A stretch of 64,000 bases of DNA from Ophiura sarsii (lineage: Eukaryota > Echinodermata > Ophiuroidea > Amphilepidida > Ophiuridae): the NCBI GenBank assembly GCA_035610835.1, contig CM069454.1, positions 69,574,291 to 69,638,290 on the forward strand, read 5' to 3'. This document shows, one piece after another, positions 1-12,427 of this stretch. Under the pieces are notes generated by a model that did no database searches, was not told where the DNA came from, and worked only from the letters and a program-made list of their open reading frames with translations. The translations under genes and the position numbers were made by a program. Positions within the stretch are counted from its first letter, which is position 1. Each line of letters opens with the position of its first letter.

Positions 1-3000
1 TTGAGATGTTACTGAAAATGGTCATAGGTGACAAGTATGCCATAAATGTAACCGGAGGGTAGAAAAGGTGTCTTGAAATATGGCACTTTTACACGTATTT
101 CAATGAGAAAGATATTTGGTGTGGTGCTCCCTTCTTTAACGCACAATGGCCATTTCCAATAAACCGAGTTTTGAAGTGGAAGATGGGTTCAAATTGCTTA
201 AATATGCCTTGATTTACATTCAAAACACCCTTTATATCAATGTCGGACGTTAATATCAAGAAATTTACATGATTTTCTCGAGAAATATCCAAGAAAATGG
301 CTCTAAAGCTCCAAATGTAGAGTCAAATGGCTATGGGTCTGTTTCGCGATTTTATAGATAGAGGGTCACGTTACCCTTGGCTAGAAGTCCCTCACGTGCA
401 AGAATACTCCCTATTAGGTCTATATCAAGTAACTTGCATCTCAATTAAAGAGTTGATTATCTCATTTTCAAGTTCAAAGCTTTATTTAGAGTTTAGCACT
501 CTCATTTAGGTTAACGAGTTGTCAAAATTCATATTTGGCCCCACATTGGCTCAAAAAAGAGCAACAAATCGTTAAAATTGTATATTTAATGCTTAACACA
601 ATACCCTAAGGGTAATATCGTGACAAAAATGTAATTGTGCGTTTGCCTACTAGGTAATTATGATACTCTAAGTAACCAAATGGCTTTTAGAAGCTTTATT
701 GTCCTATAAATACGGGGGTCTTTTACCCCCCCCCCCCTACATAATTTCACCATTAATGGCATACAGGTATCTCTGCAATGAATACGGCGTGATATAGTGA
801 TTATATGATTAAGTTATCATGTTTGTCGATAATTAAATGTGTCATATATGCTATTAACATATAATTTATACAATGTAAACAATGTCAAATCTAAAAATAC
901 ACGTTTTGGTCATGAAAGCAGACTTTAAATGTAACAATTTTGGGCAAAAAATGGCCAAAAAGTGAGAAAAATTGGGTATTTTGGGTATAGAGTAAAATCT
1001 ATTTTGTGACATAATTCCAGTTAGGAGTAGAATTTGAATTTTTTGAGTGACACTTTTTCATGATGCTATATGATGATTCCAAAAATGCAAAAAAAATAAT
1101 TTAGATTTTTGTTAAAGGGAGCACTGTACCAAATCAATGCGCAATTCGTGTAATCCTATAATAGTTCCGGAAAAGCACAAAGACTAGGCTTGTAAATGTG
1201 AGGTTTTCGGGCAATTTGTTTCTCCGGGGATGGTATGTTTGTATTTAAATGAACGAATGGGACCTACCCGTTGCACCTACAATGATAAAATACGATATTT
1301 TTAATTTATCGACCTAAATAGTGCCCAGGGCGTAAGCACCTGCCTAAATGGTAAACAGGCATGCCAGAAAACGTGAAAAAGTGAGGGCGCTATGTGCAGG
1401 TCCGTAGCGGGAAATTTAGCTTAATAACCCCTCATGGAACAAGGCTTAAATTAAAGTTGAGATGTTACTGAAAATGGTCATAGGTGACAAGTATGCCATA
1501 AATGTAACCGGAGGGTAGAAAAGGTGTCTTGAAATATGGCACTTTTACACGTATTTCAATGAGAAAGATATTTGGTGTGGTGCTCCCTTTTAACGCACAA
1601 TGGCCATTTCCAATAAACCGAGTTTTGAAGTGGAAGATGGGTTCAAATTGCTTAAATATGCCTTGATTTACATTCAAAACACCCTTTATATCAATGTCGG
1701 ACGTTAATATCAAGAAATTTACATGATTTTCTCGAGAAATATCCAAGAAAATGGCTCTAAAGCTCCAAATGTAGAGTCAAATGGCTATGGGTCTGTTTCG
1801 CGATTTTATAGATAGAGGGTCACGTTACCCTTGGCTAGAAGTCCCTCACGTGCAAGAATACTCCCTATTAGGTCTATATCAAGTAACTTGCATCTCAATT
1901 AAAGAGTTGATTATCTCATTTTCAAGTTCAAAGCTTTATTTAGAGTTTAGCACTCTCATTTAGGTTAACGAGTTGTCAAAATTCATATTTGGCCCCACAT
2001 TGGCTCAAAAAAGAGCAACAAATCGTTAAAATTGTATATTTAATGCTTAACACAATACCCTAAGGGTAATATCGTGACAAAAATGTAATTGTGCGTTTGC
2101 CTACTAGGTAATTATGATACTCTAAGTAACCAAATGGCTTTTAGAAGCTTTATTGTCCTATAAATACGGGGGTCTTTTACCCCCCCCCCCCCCCCCCTAC
2201 ATAATTTCACCATTAATGGCATACAGGTATCTCTGCAATGAATACGGCGTGATATAGTGATTATATGATTAAGTTATCATGTTTGTCGATAATTAAATGT
2301 GTCATATATGCTATTAACATATAATTTATACAATGTAAACAATGTCAAATCTAAAAATACACGTTTTGGTCATGAAAGCAGACTTTAAATGTAACAATTT
2401 TGGGCAAAAAATGGCCAAAAAGTGAGAAAAATTGGGTATTTTGGGTATAGAGTAAAATCTATTTTGTGACATAATTCCAGTTAGGAGTAGAATTTGAATT
2501 TTTTGAGTGACACTTTTTCATGATGCTATATGATGATTCCAAAAATGCAAAAAAAATAATTTAGATTTTTGTTAAAGGGAGCACTGTACCAAATCAATGC
2601 GCAATTCGTGTAATCCTATAATAGTTCCGGAAAAGCACAAAGACTAGGCTTGTAAATGTGAGGTTTTCGGGCAATTTGTTTCTCCGGGGATGGTATGTTT
2701 GTATTTAAATGAACGAATGGGACCTACCCGTTGCACCTACAATGATAAAATACGATATTTTTAATTTATCGACCTAAATAGTGCCCAGGGCGTAAGCACC
2801 TGCCTAAATGGTAAACAGGCATGCCAGAAAACGTGAAAAAGTGAGGGCGCTATGTGCAGGTCCGTAGCGGGAAATTTAGCTTAATAACCCCTCATGGAAC
2901 AAGGCTTAAATTAAAGTTGAGATGTTACTGAAAATGGTCATAGGTGACAAGTATGCCATAAATGTAACCGGAGGGTAGAAAAGGTGTCTTGAAATATGGC

Positions 3001-3050
3001 ACTTTTACACGTATTTCAATGAGAAAGATATTTGGTGTGGTGCTCCCTTT
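1..3050. repeat. 1.46-kb tandem duplication (two full units plus partial third)
   Basis: The same sequence restarts at 1, 1457 and 2917, giving two full units of about 1456-1460 bp and a partial third ending near 3050. By eye the units are almost identical, differing mainly in the length of a poly-C tract (726-737 versus 2180-2197) and a 3-base difference near 133/1588. The short open frames inside occur in both units and resemble no family I know, so I do not call genes. Such low divergence means either a very recent duplication or an assembly duplication. The window edge coincides with a unit start, so further copies may lie upstream. Confidence 0.95.
1116..1589. mobile_element. MITE with TTAA flanks inside the tandem unit
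   Basis: Inverted termini read GGGAGCACTGTACCAAAT at the left and the complement of GGGAGCACCACACCAAAT at the right, about 14 of 18 matching, with TTAA outside both ends (1112-1115 and 1590-1593). A second copy spans about 2576-3049, and the right end of another lies near 113-133. The units are therefore MITE copies alternating with a ~1-kb spacer, which suggests how the tandem array could have formed. No coding capacity is seen. The TTAA preference is typical of piggyBac-type elements. Confidence 0.6.
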
Positions 3051-3323
3051 TAAACGAGATGGGTATTCACAGCTCTTCGTATTGGACTCATCACATCAGG
3101 CTCATCTTTTCAACCAAACCGATTTAGAAACTCAGGACAAAATATGAACATAAAACTGGTTTATTTTCATCCTCTCTTCAATAGTATAATTCTAACTTCA
3201 AATGCAATTTCTTCAGATAAAGCCATGATTTTCTCATTGACGAGATAAGTCACATACACCATGCACATTAAAAGTATTACAAATTAAATTAAATTATTTT
3301 CCCGCCATTTCTTCTTCTTGCAG
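3051..3323. other. Intron sequence upstream of exon A
   Basis: A+T-rich single-copy sequence with no repeat or open frame of note. It ends in a (CTT)n-like pyrimidine tract and CAG, the 3' splice site of the exon starting at 3324. The upstream exon lies outside the window. Confidence 0.6.
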
Positions 3324-3500
3324 GTGAATCCAACGACGCAATGTTTGACTCTAGTGAGAGTTCCAGAAGCTATGCAGTAATTGTATTCGTACATGGTGAT
3401 AATTACAACGAAGGAGCAGGCAGTATGTACGATGGTAGCGTCCTCGCAAGTTTCGGAGGGGTCATCGTTGTGACCATTAATTACAGACTAGGAATTCTAG
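3324..3500 (+). CDS. nlgn: Neuroligin-like protein, internal exon A (oxyanion-hole region)
   Basis: The exon follows CTTCTTCTTGCAG and ends at CTAG|GTAAGT, a strong donor. It enters with two bases completing a codon and leaves with one base (phase 1). The translation runs from [11 protein letters not shown] through [17 protein letters not shown] and [19 protein letters not shown], matching the cholinesterase/neuroligin block that precedes 'ILGFLSTGD'. Neuroligins are postsynaptic cell-surface adhesion proteins with an esterase fold that bind neurexins. The HGG oxyanion-hole motif usual in the family is HGD here, which fits a non-catalytic protein. N-terminal exons must lie upstream. Identification as neuroligin rather than esterase rests mainly on the glycine in the nucleophile position of exon B. 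Confidence 0.9.
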
Positions 3501-3612
3501 GTAAGTCGGACTACGTCTACATTCGTACAACTTCCTATTCACAATGACTATACCTAGTCCAAGTGACTGTTCAAAGGTCTACTGTATATTCCCAAGTGAG
3601 GCTCTAAGCATT

Positions 3613-3936
3613 CAGTGGTGTACACAGGGGGGGGGGGGGGGCAGGGGGGCCAGGGCCCCCCTGGAATAAGCCCGTCGGTAAATTCGAGCCTCCGTCGGTA
3701 GATTTGCGTATTTGACAATGCATTTTTTTGGCCAGGACAACCTATCGCTACCCCCCCCCCCCCATCCCCCCCACCCCCACCTATCAAGATTTCAGCTGAT
3801 GACGGGGGAAAAATTGCCATGTTTTACGATTTTTTGGGGAGTCTGTACGGTAAATCATGCCTTTCGTCGGTACAACTATGGTCGCCCCCCTCCCCCCTCC
3901 CCCCCCCCCCTGTTTCCAAAAGCTGGGTACGCCACT
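3613..3936. mobile_element. Short hAT-like MITE with G/C homopolymer runs
   Basis: The left end CAGTGGTGTACACAGG pairs with GCTGGGTACGCCACT at the right (complement AGTGGCGTACCCAGC), resembling the CAGTGGCGTA termini of other elements in this window. The interior is rich in poly-G and poly-C. A clean 8-bp target duplication is not visible; ctaagcat and ctaaacat (7 of 8) overlap the terminus. The two frames across it are low-complexity Pro/Gly and are not genes. Confidence 0.5.
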
Positions 3937-4103
3937 AAACATACTGAACAGCGAAACAGTCTTATATCCATCTGTCAGCTACACCGGTTTTTAATACCTT
4001 TTGTGGTGGGGGCCTTTGAATTTGCATTAACAACATTTCTTTTATCTCTCCCTCGGACTAGGGTACAAGTTCTTACAGTGAACATGGTGAATTACGAAAT
4101 GTA

Positions 4104-5141
4104 CGAGGGTGATTCAATAAGTTCTACCTCCTACCTCATAACTTTCTTATTATATATGCCAGTCTTATGAAATATCACACAATTGTTGCTTGGAACCTCA
4201 GCTACAAATTCATTGTAAATTGATCTGAGTACTGGTTGTACTTTTCTAGAGGTGCAGTGAAAACCAATCTTACATTTAGTGTGACGGAAACGGATGTAAA
4301 ACAGCAAACAATCGCCAAAGTGCTATTCATTTTGCCTATTGTAGGAAGCAAAACATACCTATCGGTCAATTATAACCGATCGAAATGTCACATATCTCTT
4401 TAACAGACAATAAACATTGAACGTGACTGATTTCTTTGGAAAGATTATGCCCTCTGATTAACCACAACCAGATCAGGACAACCATAAGTTTACCCCTTCC
4501 CTAGAGCACCCTGGGAAAGGCATATTTAACTTTCATGATAACCAAGTGATTTTCAATATAACGGACTAAATAGAGGAATTACAAGTCTCCCAAAGAGATA
4601 ATTTTCTTTAATTTACTACCTGATTGACTATTCTGATGGGTGGCACATAATGAAAACTCATAAAGTGACTATTATGTTAAAGATTTAACGTCAAGTGCAT
4701 CACTGTGTAACAACGAAAATTATACTGATTATCAGTATTCCAGTCTGCCAAAGGCATAGCAATACATTTGAGTTGATATTACACTATTTGCGAGCCTATT
4801 GCTTACAATCTCATTCAAACATGATAATACTATACTTTTATCAGATATCATTCATTGATTTCCATTTTCAATATTAAAATCATGCTATTATATCAAACCA
4901 TATAATACGAAAAAACCCCAGAAAAACATGCATTTATTTTTAAGGTAATTTTCCGTTCCGTTGTCCAAAATCTCTCTCCGGATTTGACCGCATCATATGA
5001 AAAGTAAAACAGATATCGATTATCATTTAATATAAATGTGTAGCTATGATTCAGAGCTATAATTATGACAAATGTCATGAGGCTGACATTCATATTAGCA
5101 ATGTTATGAGGGAGGAGGTAGAACTTATTGAATGACCATCG
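4104..5141. mobile_element. TA-flanked inverted-repeat DNA element (mariner-like termini)
   Basis: About 40 bp at each end are inverted copies with few mismatches, beginning CGAGGGTGATTCAATAAGTT at the left and CGATGGTCATTCAATAAGTT at the right. TA lies immediately outside both (4102-4103, 5142-5143). Insertion at TA and this terminus style are known for Tc1/mariner elements. No transposase is recognisable in the 1038-bp interior, so this is a non-autonomous or decayed copy. Confidence 0.6.
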
Positions 5142-6264
5142 TATAATGTTCACCCTATTTTAGGCAAAATAAAAATAAATACATGTTTTGCGTCCCCTCC
5201 CGCTTCCTTTTTGGGGTCTGCTTCAAATTTCTTTTTTTTCTTCATTATTTCAGTCATAACTTTTTTGTTCGGGTGTTTCAGAGTTTAAGATGTTTGTAAC
5301 AGCTTTGTTTCTCTCTTATAATATAATACATTTTAAACAAGTTTTGTGGTGACCAACCCCTCACAACCATGAAATAAAAACAATTTAAAGAGGCCTCCTC
5401 CTCTTTCAGGTTCACAAAGTTTGTCGCTAATCGGAACGATTTTGCTCCAAAAAGTGCCAAAAATAAAAAATAAAAAGGGCCTCCTCCTTCTTTTTTTAGA
5501 AAAAGTGAGGACGCTAAACATGTTTTTATGTTTATTTAGCCTTAATTACACTCTACGTGGCGTGGCTATAGTCATCGTGACTTCATTGTGATTGGTCGTC
5601 CAGCTGTAAATGCTTATGTATGTACACACAGGTGATATGGCAGAAAAGGCCTACAAGGTGACGTCAATGTCTCGGGGGAAGCGAAATGGAGTTGGACTTC
5701 GAAAATAATTTTCTTGCAGAAAGCAGCTGTAAAAGCATAGCTATCATTACTTCTCCATTATCAGATCGCTGTAACTGAAAAGCACCTATCATGGACTGTC
5801 CTTTCCCGAACGCCCTTTAAAAGGTCGAGCACCCCCCCACCCCCCCCTCCCCCGAGATTAGAGCTATGATAATTATTCGAGCAAGTAGTTAATCATTGCT
5901 AGCACTGTTATCGGGCTCGCTATATAAATCCACAGATAGTCATAAATCTCGATCAGTGGCGTAGCCAGAGAGGGGGTTGGGGCTCTATATAGACGTCGTG
6001 TAATATTCGTTGGAACAAGCTTGTTTAGAGCCAAAATGTATTCAATCATGCCAAAAATAGGTGTAAAGTAAAATAACAAACATTTGATACCTGACGGAGT
6101 AAAGTGCATAGCACATGTACATTGTACAGCACTACATTTATACAGTGAGTGAGTACGGTTAATAAATTCGCGTCCCGGCCGCCCTGATCCCCGCTATCCC
6201 CGGGATACCCGCTATCCCGGGTCCCCGAGGCCGGGGATGCAATTGAATGATAAGTGCTTTACAT
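5142..6264. other. Intron; solo hAT-like terminus and GC-rich palindromic patch
   Basis: Mostly unstructured intron with a poly-C stretch near 5830-5850. At 5954 a sequence CAGTGGCGTAGCCAG looks like a hAT left terminus but no matching right end was found. Around 6172-6240 a GC-rich patch repeats CCCGCTATCCC-type words in direct and inverted form, which stands out against the A+T-rich surroundings. No coding region is supported. Confidence 0.45.
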
Positions 6265-6649
6265 CAGTGGCGTAGCTAGGATTTTTTTCAGGGGGGGCAA
6301 GATTTCTACAATTTTCGTAAAAGGTTGCCCCCCAAAAATTTCTAGTCACTTATCTCGTGAATTTCACGTAAGTGGGGGGGGGGGGGGGGGGGGGGGGCTC
6401 AACATTTTCGCAAAGTCCACAAAAAATCGCACAGTCACAAAAAATCGCATAGTAAATGTACTACATGTACAATTTTGCCTTCTATTTGGCTAATAACTCT
6501 CGTCTTTTTTCTCATTTTTTTTCTTTTTCTTTTTTTTCTCACCCCCTTTTTTTTTTTTAGGTGGTGGGGGGCGGGGGCACAAATGGGGTTTTTTCGTCAG
6601 GGGGGGCATTTGCCCCCCCCTCTGCCCACCCCCCTGAGCTACGCCACTG
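6265..6649. mobile_element. hAT-type MITE, 385 bp, with intact 8-bp target duplication
   Basis: The termini are CAGTGGCGTAGCT and its exact complement AGCTACGCCACTG, flanked on both sides by the 8-bp direct repeat ctttacat (6257-6264 and 6650-6657). An 8-bp duplication with CAGTGGCG termini is characteristic of the hAT superfamily. The interior is poly-G, poly-T and poly-C with no transposase, so it depends on an autonomous hAT for movement. Confidence 0.85.
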
Positions 6650-6856
6650 CTTTACATGGTCATGCTATTAAATACTTTAACAAATGGGGTGTCATATGAA
6701 ATATGCCCATTCTTAGTGAAATCAGTTAGAGAATAAAATATAGTTCGTAGCTGTTTTGCTATATACGATGGTCTTTTATACTGTATAGCAGTGGCGGAAA
6801 TGTCTTGTTATGTGTGGGGGGATGAAAAGGGCGAGGGCCCTCAAAATGAATTTGAG

Positions 6857-6956
6857 NNNNNNNNNNNNNNNNNNNNNNNNNNNNNNNNNNNNNNNNNNNN
6901 NNNNNNNNNNNNNNNNNNNNNNNNNNNNNNNNNNNNNNNNNNNNNNNNNNNNNNNN
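6857..6956. other. Assembly gap (100 N)
   Basis: Exactly 100 undetermined bases, the conventional size for a gap of unknown length. The gap lies at the outer edge of the left foldback arm, so the array size and left boundary of that structure are unknown. Confidence 0.99.
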
Positions 6957-7400
6957 AAGACCTGACTAGGTACAAAACTAAGACCCGAGTACAAAACTAA
7001 GACCTGACCAGGTACAAAACTAAGACCCGAGTACAAAACTAAGACCTGACCAGGTACAAAACTAAGACCCGAGTACAAAACTAAGACCTGACCAGGTACA
7101 AAACTAAGACCCGAGTACAAAACTAAGACCTGACCAGGTACAAAACTAAGACCCGAGTACAAAACTAAGACCCGACCAGGTACAAAACTAAGACCCGAGT
7201 ACAAAACTAAGACCCGACCAGATACAAAACTAAGACCCGAGTACAAAACTAAGACCTGACCAGGTACAAAACTAAGACCCGAGTACAAAACTAAGACCCG
7301 ACCAGGTACAAAACTAAGACCCGAGTACAAAACTAAGACCCGACCAGATACAAAACTAAGACCCGAGTACAAAACTAAGACCTGACCAGGTACAAAACTA
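6957..7400. repeat. 42-bp minisatellite, left array
   Basis: About ten copies of a 42-bp unit built from two related halves, gtacaaaactaagacccga and gtacaaaactaagacctgac. Because 42 is a multiple of three, both strands show apparent repeat proteins, which I regard as artefacts. The same array in opposite orientation is at 10196-10530. Confidence 0.95.
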
Positions 7401-8267
7401 AGACCCGGAAGTGATCTAGGATTAGTCCGGGGGTGGTGTGGGTGGTATGGGGGTTAACCGGAAGTGATCTAGGATTAGTCCGGGGGTCATGGGGGTGGTG
7501 TGGGGGTTAACTGGATGTAGTCCGGGGGTCGTATGGAGGATGTGGGGGTTAACCGCAAGTGATCTAGAATTGGTCCGGGGGTCGTGTGGGTGGTGTGGGG
7601 GTTAACCGCAAGTGATCTAGGATTGGTCCGGGGGTCGTATGGGTGGTGTGGGGGTTAACCGGAAGTGATCTAGGATTAGTCCGGGGGTCATGGGGTGGTG
7701 TGGGGGTTAACCGGAAGTGATCTAGGATTAGTCCGGGGGTCATGGGGTGGTGTGGGGGTTAACCGGAAGTGATCTAGGATTAGTCTGGGGGTCATGGGGG
7801 TGGTGTGGGGGTTAACTGGAAGTGATCTAGGATTGGTCCGGGGGTCGTGTGGGTGGTGTGATGGGTTAACCGGAAGTGATCTAGGATTAGTCCGGGGGTC
7901 ATGGGGTGGTGTGGGGGTTAACTGGAAGTAGTCCAGTAGTATTAGTTAGTATTTTATTATTCAGGGAGTACAAGACAATCACTAGGTCTGGGGTGTGGGT
8001 CAAGGGGTGGGAGGGGTATTTTTTTACCATAGATCAAGTACTTTTTATCCATTATAAAAAAATATAAAAAAATAAAAAAAATAATTCCCCCCCCCGGGCC
8101 CCCACCCATCCACCTCGGAGCTACCACCCCACCCCATCATCCCACCCATACCAAGTTCTGACCAAAACCACAGCAGACCAACAAAACTTGCAATGGAATT
8201 CATGTCGTACGAGATACACAGTATTTCCGATACAAATTAAGTTGCCGAATTTGACTACCCGATCTAC
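7401..8267. repeat. Left arm of foldback-like inverted repeat
   Basis: The segment contains about ten copies of a ~50-bp unit (aaccggaagtgatctaggat, then gtccgggggtcatgggg) followed by a unique piece with (A/T)-rich and poly-C tracts ending ttgactacccgatctac. It recurs in reverse complement at 9372-10195. The order of variant units mirrors the right arm, showing true arm-to-arm duplication. One repeat unit appears to be missing from the right arm. Confidence 0.9.
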
Positions 8268-9371
8268 AAAACTAAGACCCTACCAGGTACAAAACTAAGA
8301 CCCGGAAGTACAAAACTAAGACCTGACCAGGTACAAAACTAAGACCCGGAAGTACAAAACTAAGACCTGACCAGGTACAAAACTAAGACCCGGAAGTGAT
8401 CTAGGATTAGTTCGGGGGTGGTGTAGGGGTTGACTGGAAGTGATCTAGGATTAGTCCGGGGTCATTTGGGTGATGTGGGGGTTAACCGCAAGTGATCTAG
8501 GATTGATCCGGGGGTGGTGTGGGTGGTGTGGTGGTTAACCAGAAGTGATCTAGGATTGGTCCGGGGGTCGTGTGGGTGGTGTGGTGATTAACCGGAAGTG
8601 ATCTAGGATTAGTTCGGGGGTCATGGGGGTGGTGTGGGGGTTAACTGCAAGTAGTCCAGTAGTATTAGTCAGGGGGTCATGCGAGTGGTGTGGGGGTTAA
8701 CCGGAAGTGATCTAGGATTAGTTCGGGGTGGTGTGGGGTATAACCGGAAGTGATATAGGATTAGTCCGGGGGTCATTTGGGTGGTGTGGGGGGTTAACCG
8801 GAAAGAGTCCGGGGGTCTAGTTTTGTTACAATTTTAGCACAAAATGACATTAAAAAGCAGTATTTTATTATTCAGGGAGTACAATGGGTCAAGGGTGGGA
8901 GGGGTATTTCTTACCATAGATAAAGTACTTTTTATCCATTATATAAAAATAAAAAAATGCCACCCCCCCCCCCACCTCGGACCTACCACCCCACCCCATC
9001 ATCCCACCCATACCAAGTTCTGACCAAACCACAGCAGACCAACAAAACTTGCAATGGAATTCATGTCGTACGAGATACACAGTATTTCCGATACAAAGTT
9101 GCCGAATTTGACTACCCGATCTACAAAACTAAGACCCTACCAGGTACAAAACTAAGACCCGAGTACAAAACTAAGACCTGACCAGGTACAAAACTAAGAC
9201 CCGGAAGTGATCTAGGATTAGTCCGGGGTGGTGTGTGTGGTGTGGGGGTTAACTGGAAGTGATCTAGGATTAGTCCGGGGGTCATGGGGGTGGTGTGGGG
9301 GTTAACTGGATGTAGTCCGGGATTAGTCTGGGGGTCGTGTGGATGATGTGGGGGTTAACTGCAAGTGATCT
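8268..9371. repeat. Spacer of the foldback: third copy of the same module
   Basis: Between the arms lies another array of the 42-bp and ~50-bp units, and a diverged direct copy (about 8865-9130) of the unique piece at 7950-8270. The whole region is therefore three copies of one composite module, two direct and one inverted. No open reading frame of note other than Pro-rich low complexity is seen, and no transposase is recognisable. Confidence 0.85.
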
Positions 9372-10195
9372 GTAGATCGGGTAGTCAAATTCGGCAACTT
9401 AATTTGTATCGGAAATACTGTGTATCTCGTACGACATGAATTCCATTGCAAGTTTTGTTGGTCTGCTGTGGTTTTGGTCAGAACTTGGTATGGGTGGGAT
9501 GATGGGGTGGGGTGGTAGCTCCGAGGTGGATGGGTGGGGGCCCGGGGGGGGGGGGGGGGGGAATTATTTTTTTTATTTTTTTTATTTTTTTTATAATGGA
9601 TAAAAAGTACTTGATCTATGGTAAAAAAATACCCCTCCCACCCCTTGACCCACACCCCAGACCTAGGTGATTGTCTTGTACTCCCTGAATAATAAAATAC
9701 TAACTAATACTACTGGACTACTTCCAGTTCACCCCCACACCACCCCATGACCCCGGACTAATCCTAGATCACTTCCGGTTAACCCATCACACCACCCACA
9801 CGACCCCCGGACCAATCCTAGATCACTTCCAGTTAACCCCCACACCACCCCCATGACCCCCAGACTAATCCTAGATCACTTCCGGTTAACCCCCACACCA
9901 CCCCATGACCCCCGGACTAATCCTAGATCACTTCCGGTTAACCCCCACACCACCCATACGACCCCCGGACCAATCCTAGATCACTTGCGGTTAATCCCCA
10001 CACCACCCACACGACCCCCGGACCAATTCTAGATCACTTGCGGTTAACCCCCACATCCTCCATACGACCCCCGGACTACATCCAGTTAACCCCCACACCA
10101 CCCCCATGACCCCCGGACTAATCCTAGATCACTTCCGGTTAACCCCCATACCACCCACACCACCCCCGGACTAATCCTAGATCACTTCCGGGTCT
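9372..10195. repeat. Right arm of foldback-like inverted repeat
   Basis: Reverse complement of 7401-8267, including the (A/T)-rich tract, poly-G run and the ~50-bp minisatellite units in mirrored order. Long terminal repeats made of tandem units are a known property of Foldback/Galileo-type elements, but nothing else here proves that class. Confidence 0.9.
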
Positions 10196-10530
10196 TAGTT
10201 TTGTACCTGGTCAGGTCTTAGTTTTGTACTCGGGTCTTAGTTTTGTATCTGGTCGGGTCTTAGTTTTGTACTTGGGTCTTAGTTTTGTACCTGGTTGGGT
10301 CTTAGTTTTGTACTCGGGTCTTAGTTTTGTACCTGGTCAGGTCTTAGTTTTGTACTCGGGTCTTAGTTTTGTACCTGGTCAGGTCTTAGTTTTGTACTCG
10401 GGTCTTAGTTTTGTACCTGGTCAGGTCTTAGTTTTGTACTCGGTCTTAGTTTTGTACCTGGTCAGGTCTTAGTTTTGTACTCGGGTCTTAGTTTTGTACC
10501 TAGTCAGGTCTTAGTTTTGTAGGTCTTAGG
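10196..10530. repeat. 42-bp minisatellite, right array (inverted relative to 6957-7400)
   Basis: Reads ggtcttagttttgtacctgg and related units, the complement of the left array. The array is cut at 10530 by the insertion of the hAT-type element; its continuation resumes at 15208-15257. Confidence 0.93.
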
Positions 10531-12427
10531 CAGGGATGCAAATAGTGCGGGAGCGGGGAGCACCGCTCCCAGGAAATAACAGCTAAAATTGAGGAAATCA
10601 TGCCATTGTCAAAACAAACAAAAAAGGAGGAAGGAAAGAGGAAAAAGAGGGAAGAGGAAAAAGAGGAAAAAGAAGAGGGGAAAGGGAGAGAAAAGAGAAA
10701 GAGGGAAAAGAAGGGAAATAGAAAAGAGAAGACAAGATGACGAATAGGGCAGGGCAAAGCTAGATTCAATTTGAAGTGAGGCAGTAGTGAAGCCACAAAC
10801 TGACGCATGTGGATGGAATGTATCATACAGGAAATCTCAAGACCTTCGAGGAACATTTACATTAATATCATCAGGGCAGGCAGTCAATGAAAAACAGTGA
10901 AAAGAAAACGAGTCGAGTCGTGAAGGTGGATCTGAAGAAAGTTATACAACGGGGAAATTCAATTTATCAATGCAGCACTAAAAATTGAAGGAAGAACTGT
11001 TGAGAACGACCTAGAAAACCTTGAGGAAATATTGGATCAATGAGATATAAAGAAAAACCATAAGCACCAAACAAGTTGGAAAGTAGTATAGTTTGAGGAA
11101 ATGGAATCATCAACATCAAGAGGAATAAGCAGTAACATAAATGGAGATGACTAAAAAGACAGCAGCTGACACCAACATCTCAGATTTGAGGATATCATAT
11201 TTTTGCTAAATAAAAGGATGAAAAGGGAAGACAGGGCCAAATTGATAGTCACATTTAAATAAACCCTTTCAATGCAAAAATAGAGAACGTTAAAAAAGGA
11301 GATGCACATGATAAATACACAAACAGACATAAATCTCAATAATTGTAATCACAAGCGTACAAATGGGACTACGGGCTGCCAGCAGGAGTTCAAAGATAAA
11401 AGTAACCAGTGGTCTGTTTACTCTCTTCATATCCATGCGAGTGATGCGACAATAAATGTTTGACAGCTCTGCTCATAAATCTTGCTCGTGCAGATTTCTA
11501 TGCGAAGTGCATACATATTGTGCCATGTAACAGAGTCTATCATTCATTCATGTACCATTAAGAGGATCATACCGTACTATTACTATCATTTGAGATCTGG
11601 TAAGGAAAACTATGAATATGGAAGCTTTCAAAATCAAATTTTTGTGTATACTATACTTTGAGAATGACTTATTACTAAGTCATGAGGAAAATAATTGATC
11701 TGAGCAAACAGGTTTAACTTTAAACATGTTAAACAATGAATGTTCAGTGCAGTTAACATGTACAGGTGTAAACTACCTCAAGTTGGAGTATATTATTATT
11801 TATGCTAACATGTATATTACAACCTATTCATAATCTGGTGCTGGTGTTCATGAAATAGCCCTTTCTGCATCAAAAATCTTGTTTGATTAATTTATTTTGC
11901 ATGCTGAATTCCATTACCATGATATGATGGAGTAAATTGTCATGATTGTTGGGCTGGAATTTATTTTAGTATATTCAAATGGTAGAACTCCTTTTCAGCT
12001 TGCAGCTTTCTATCTAACTATGCATTTGCCCACGTCATTCAACCACTGATTTGACCGGACTGGGATGACTTAACTTGACTTGACTTTTACATCTTTCTTG
12101 AACAATGCTTGATATAAAGAGGCTCGAATCCGGAACTTGAGACACGGTTGACTATGACTTGTGCTTGGAAGACGGTGAGGACCATCTGTAAAACAGGGAA
12201 TGCCATTACTTAAAACTTAAATTTGATAACCAACGCTAAAGATAATTCTTGTTATGAAGGAGACATAAACAGTTATTTGTATCACAACATGCTCTGTGGG
12301 CCAGGGTGTCAGTCGGGATATTGATTTGCAATTACAAAACCATTTTTAAAATAACACTCATCATAGTTATAAGAACTCACAACCCAATGCAATTACATAT
12401 CGTCAGCCTGCTTCGATAATTGCCTAA

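Noticed and set aside
6776..7372. Long minus-strand repeat protein (LYSGLSFVPGQV-like)
   Set aside because: Produced by a 42-bp minisatellite with a period divisible by three, and it runs through the assembly gap.
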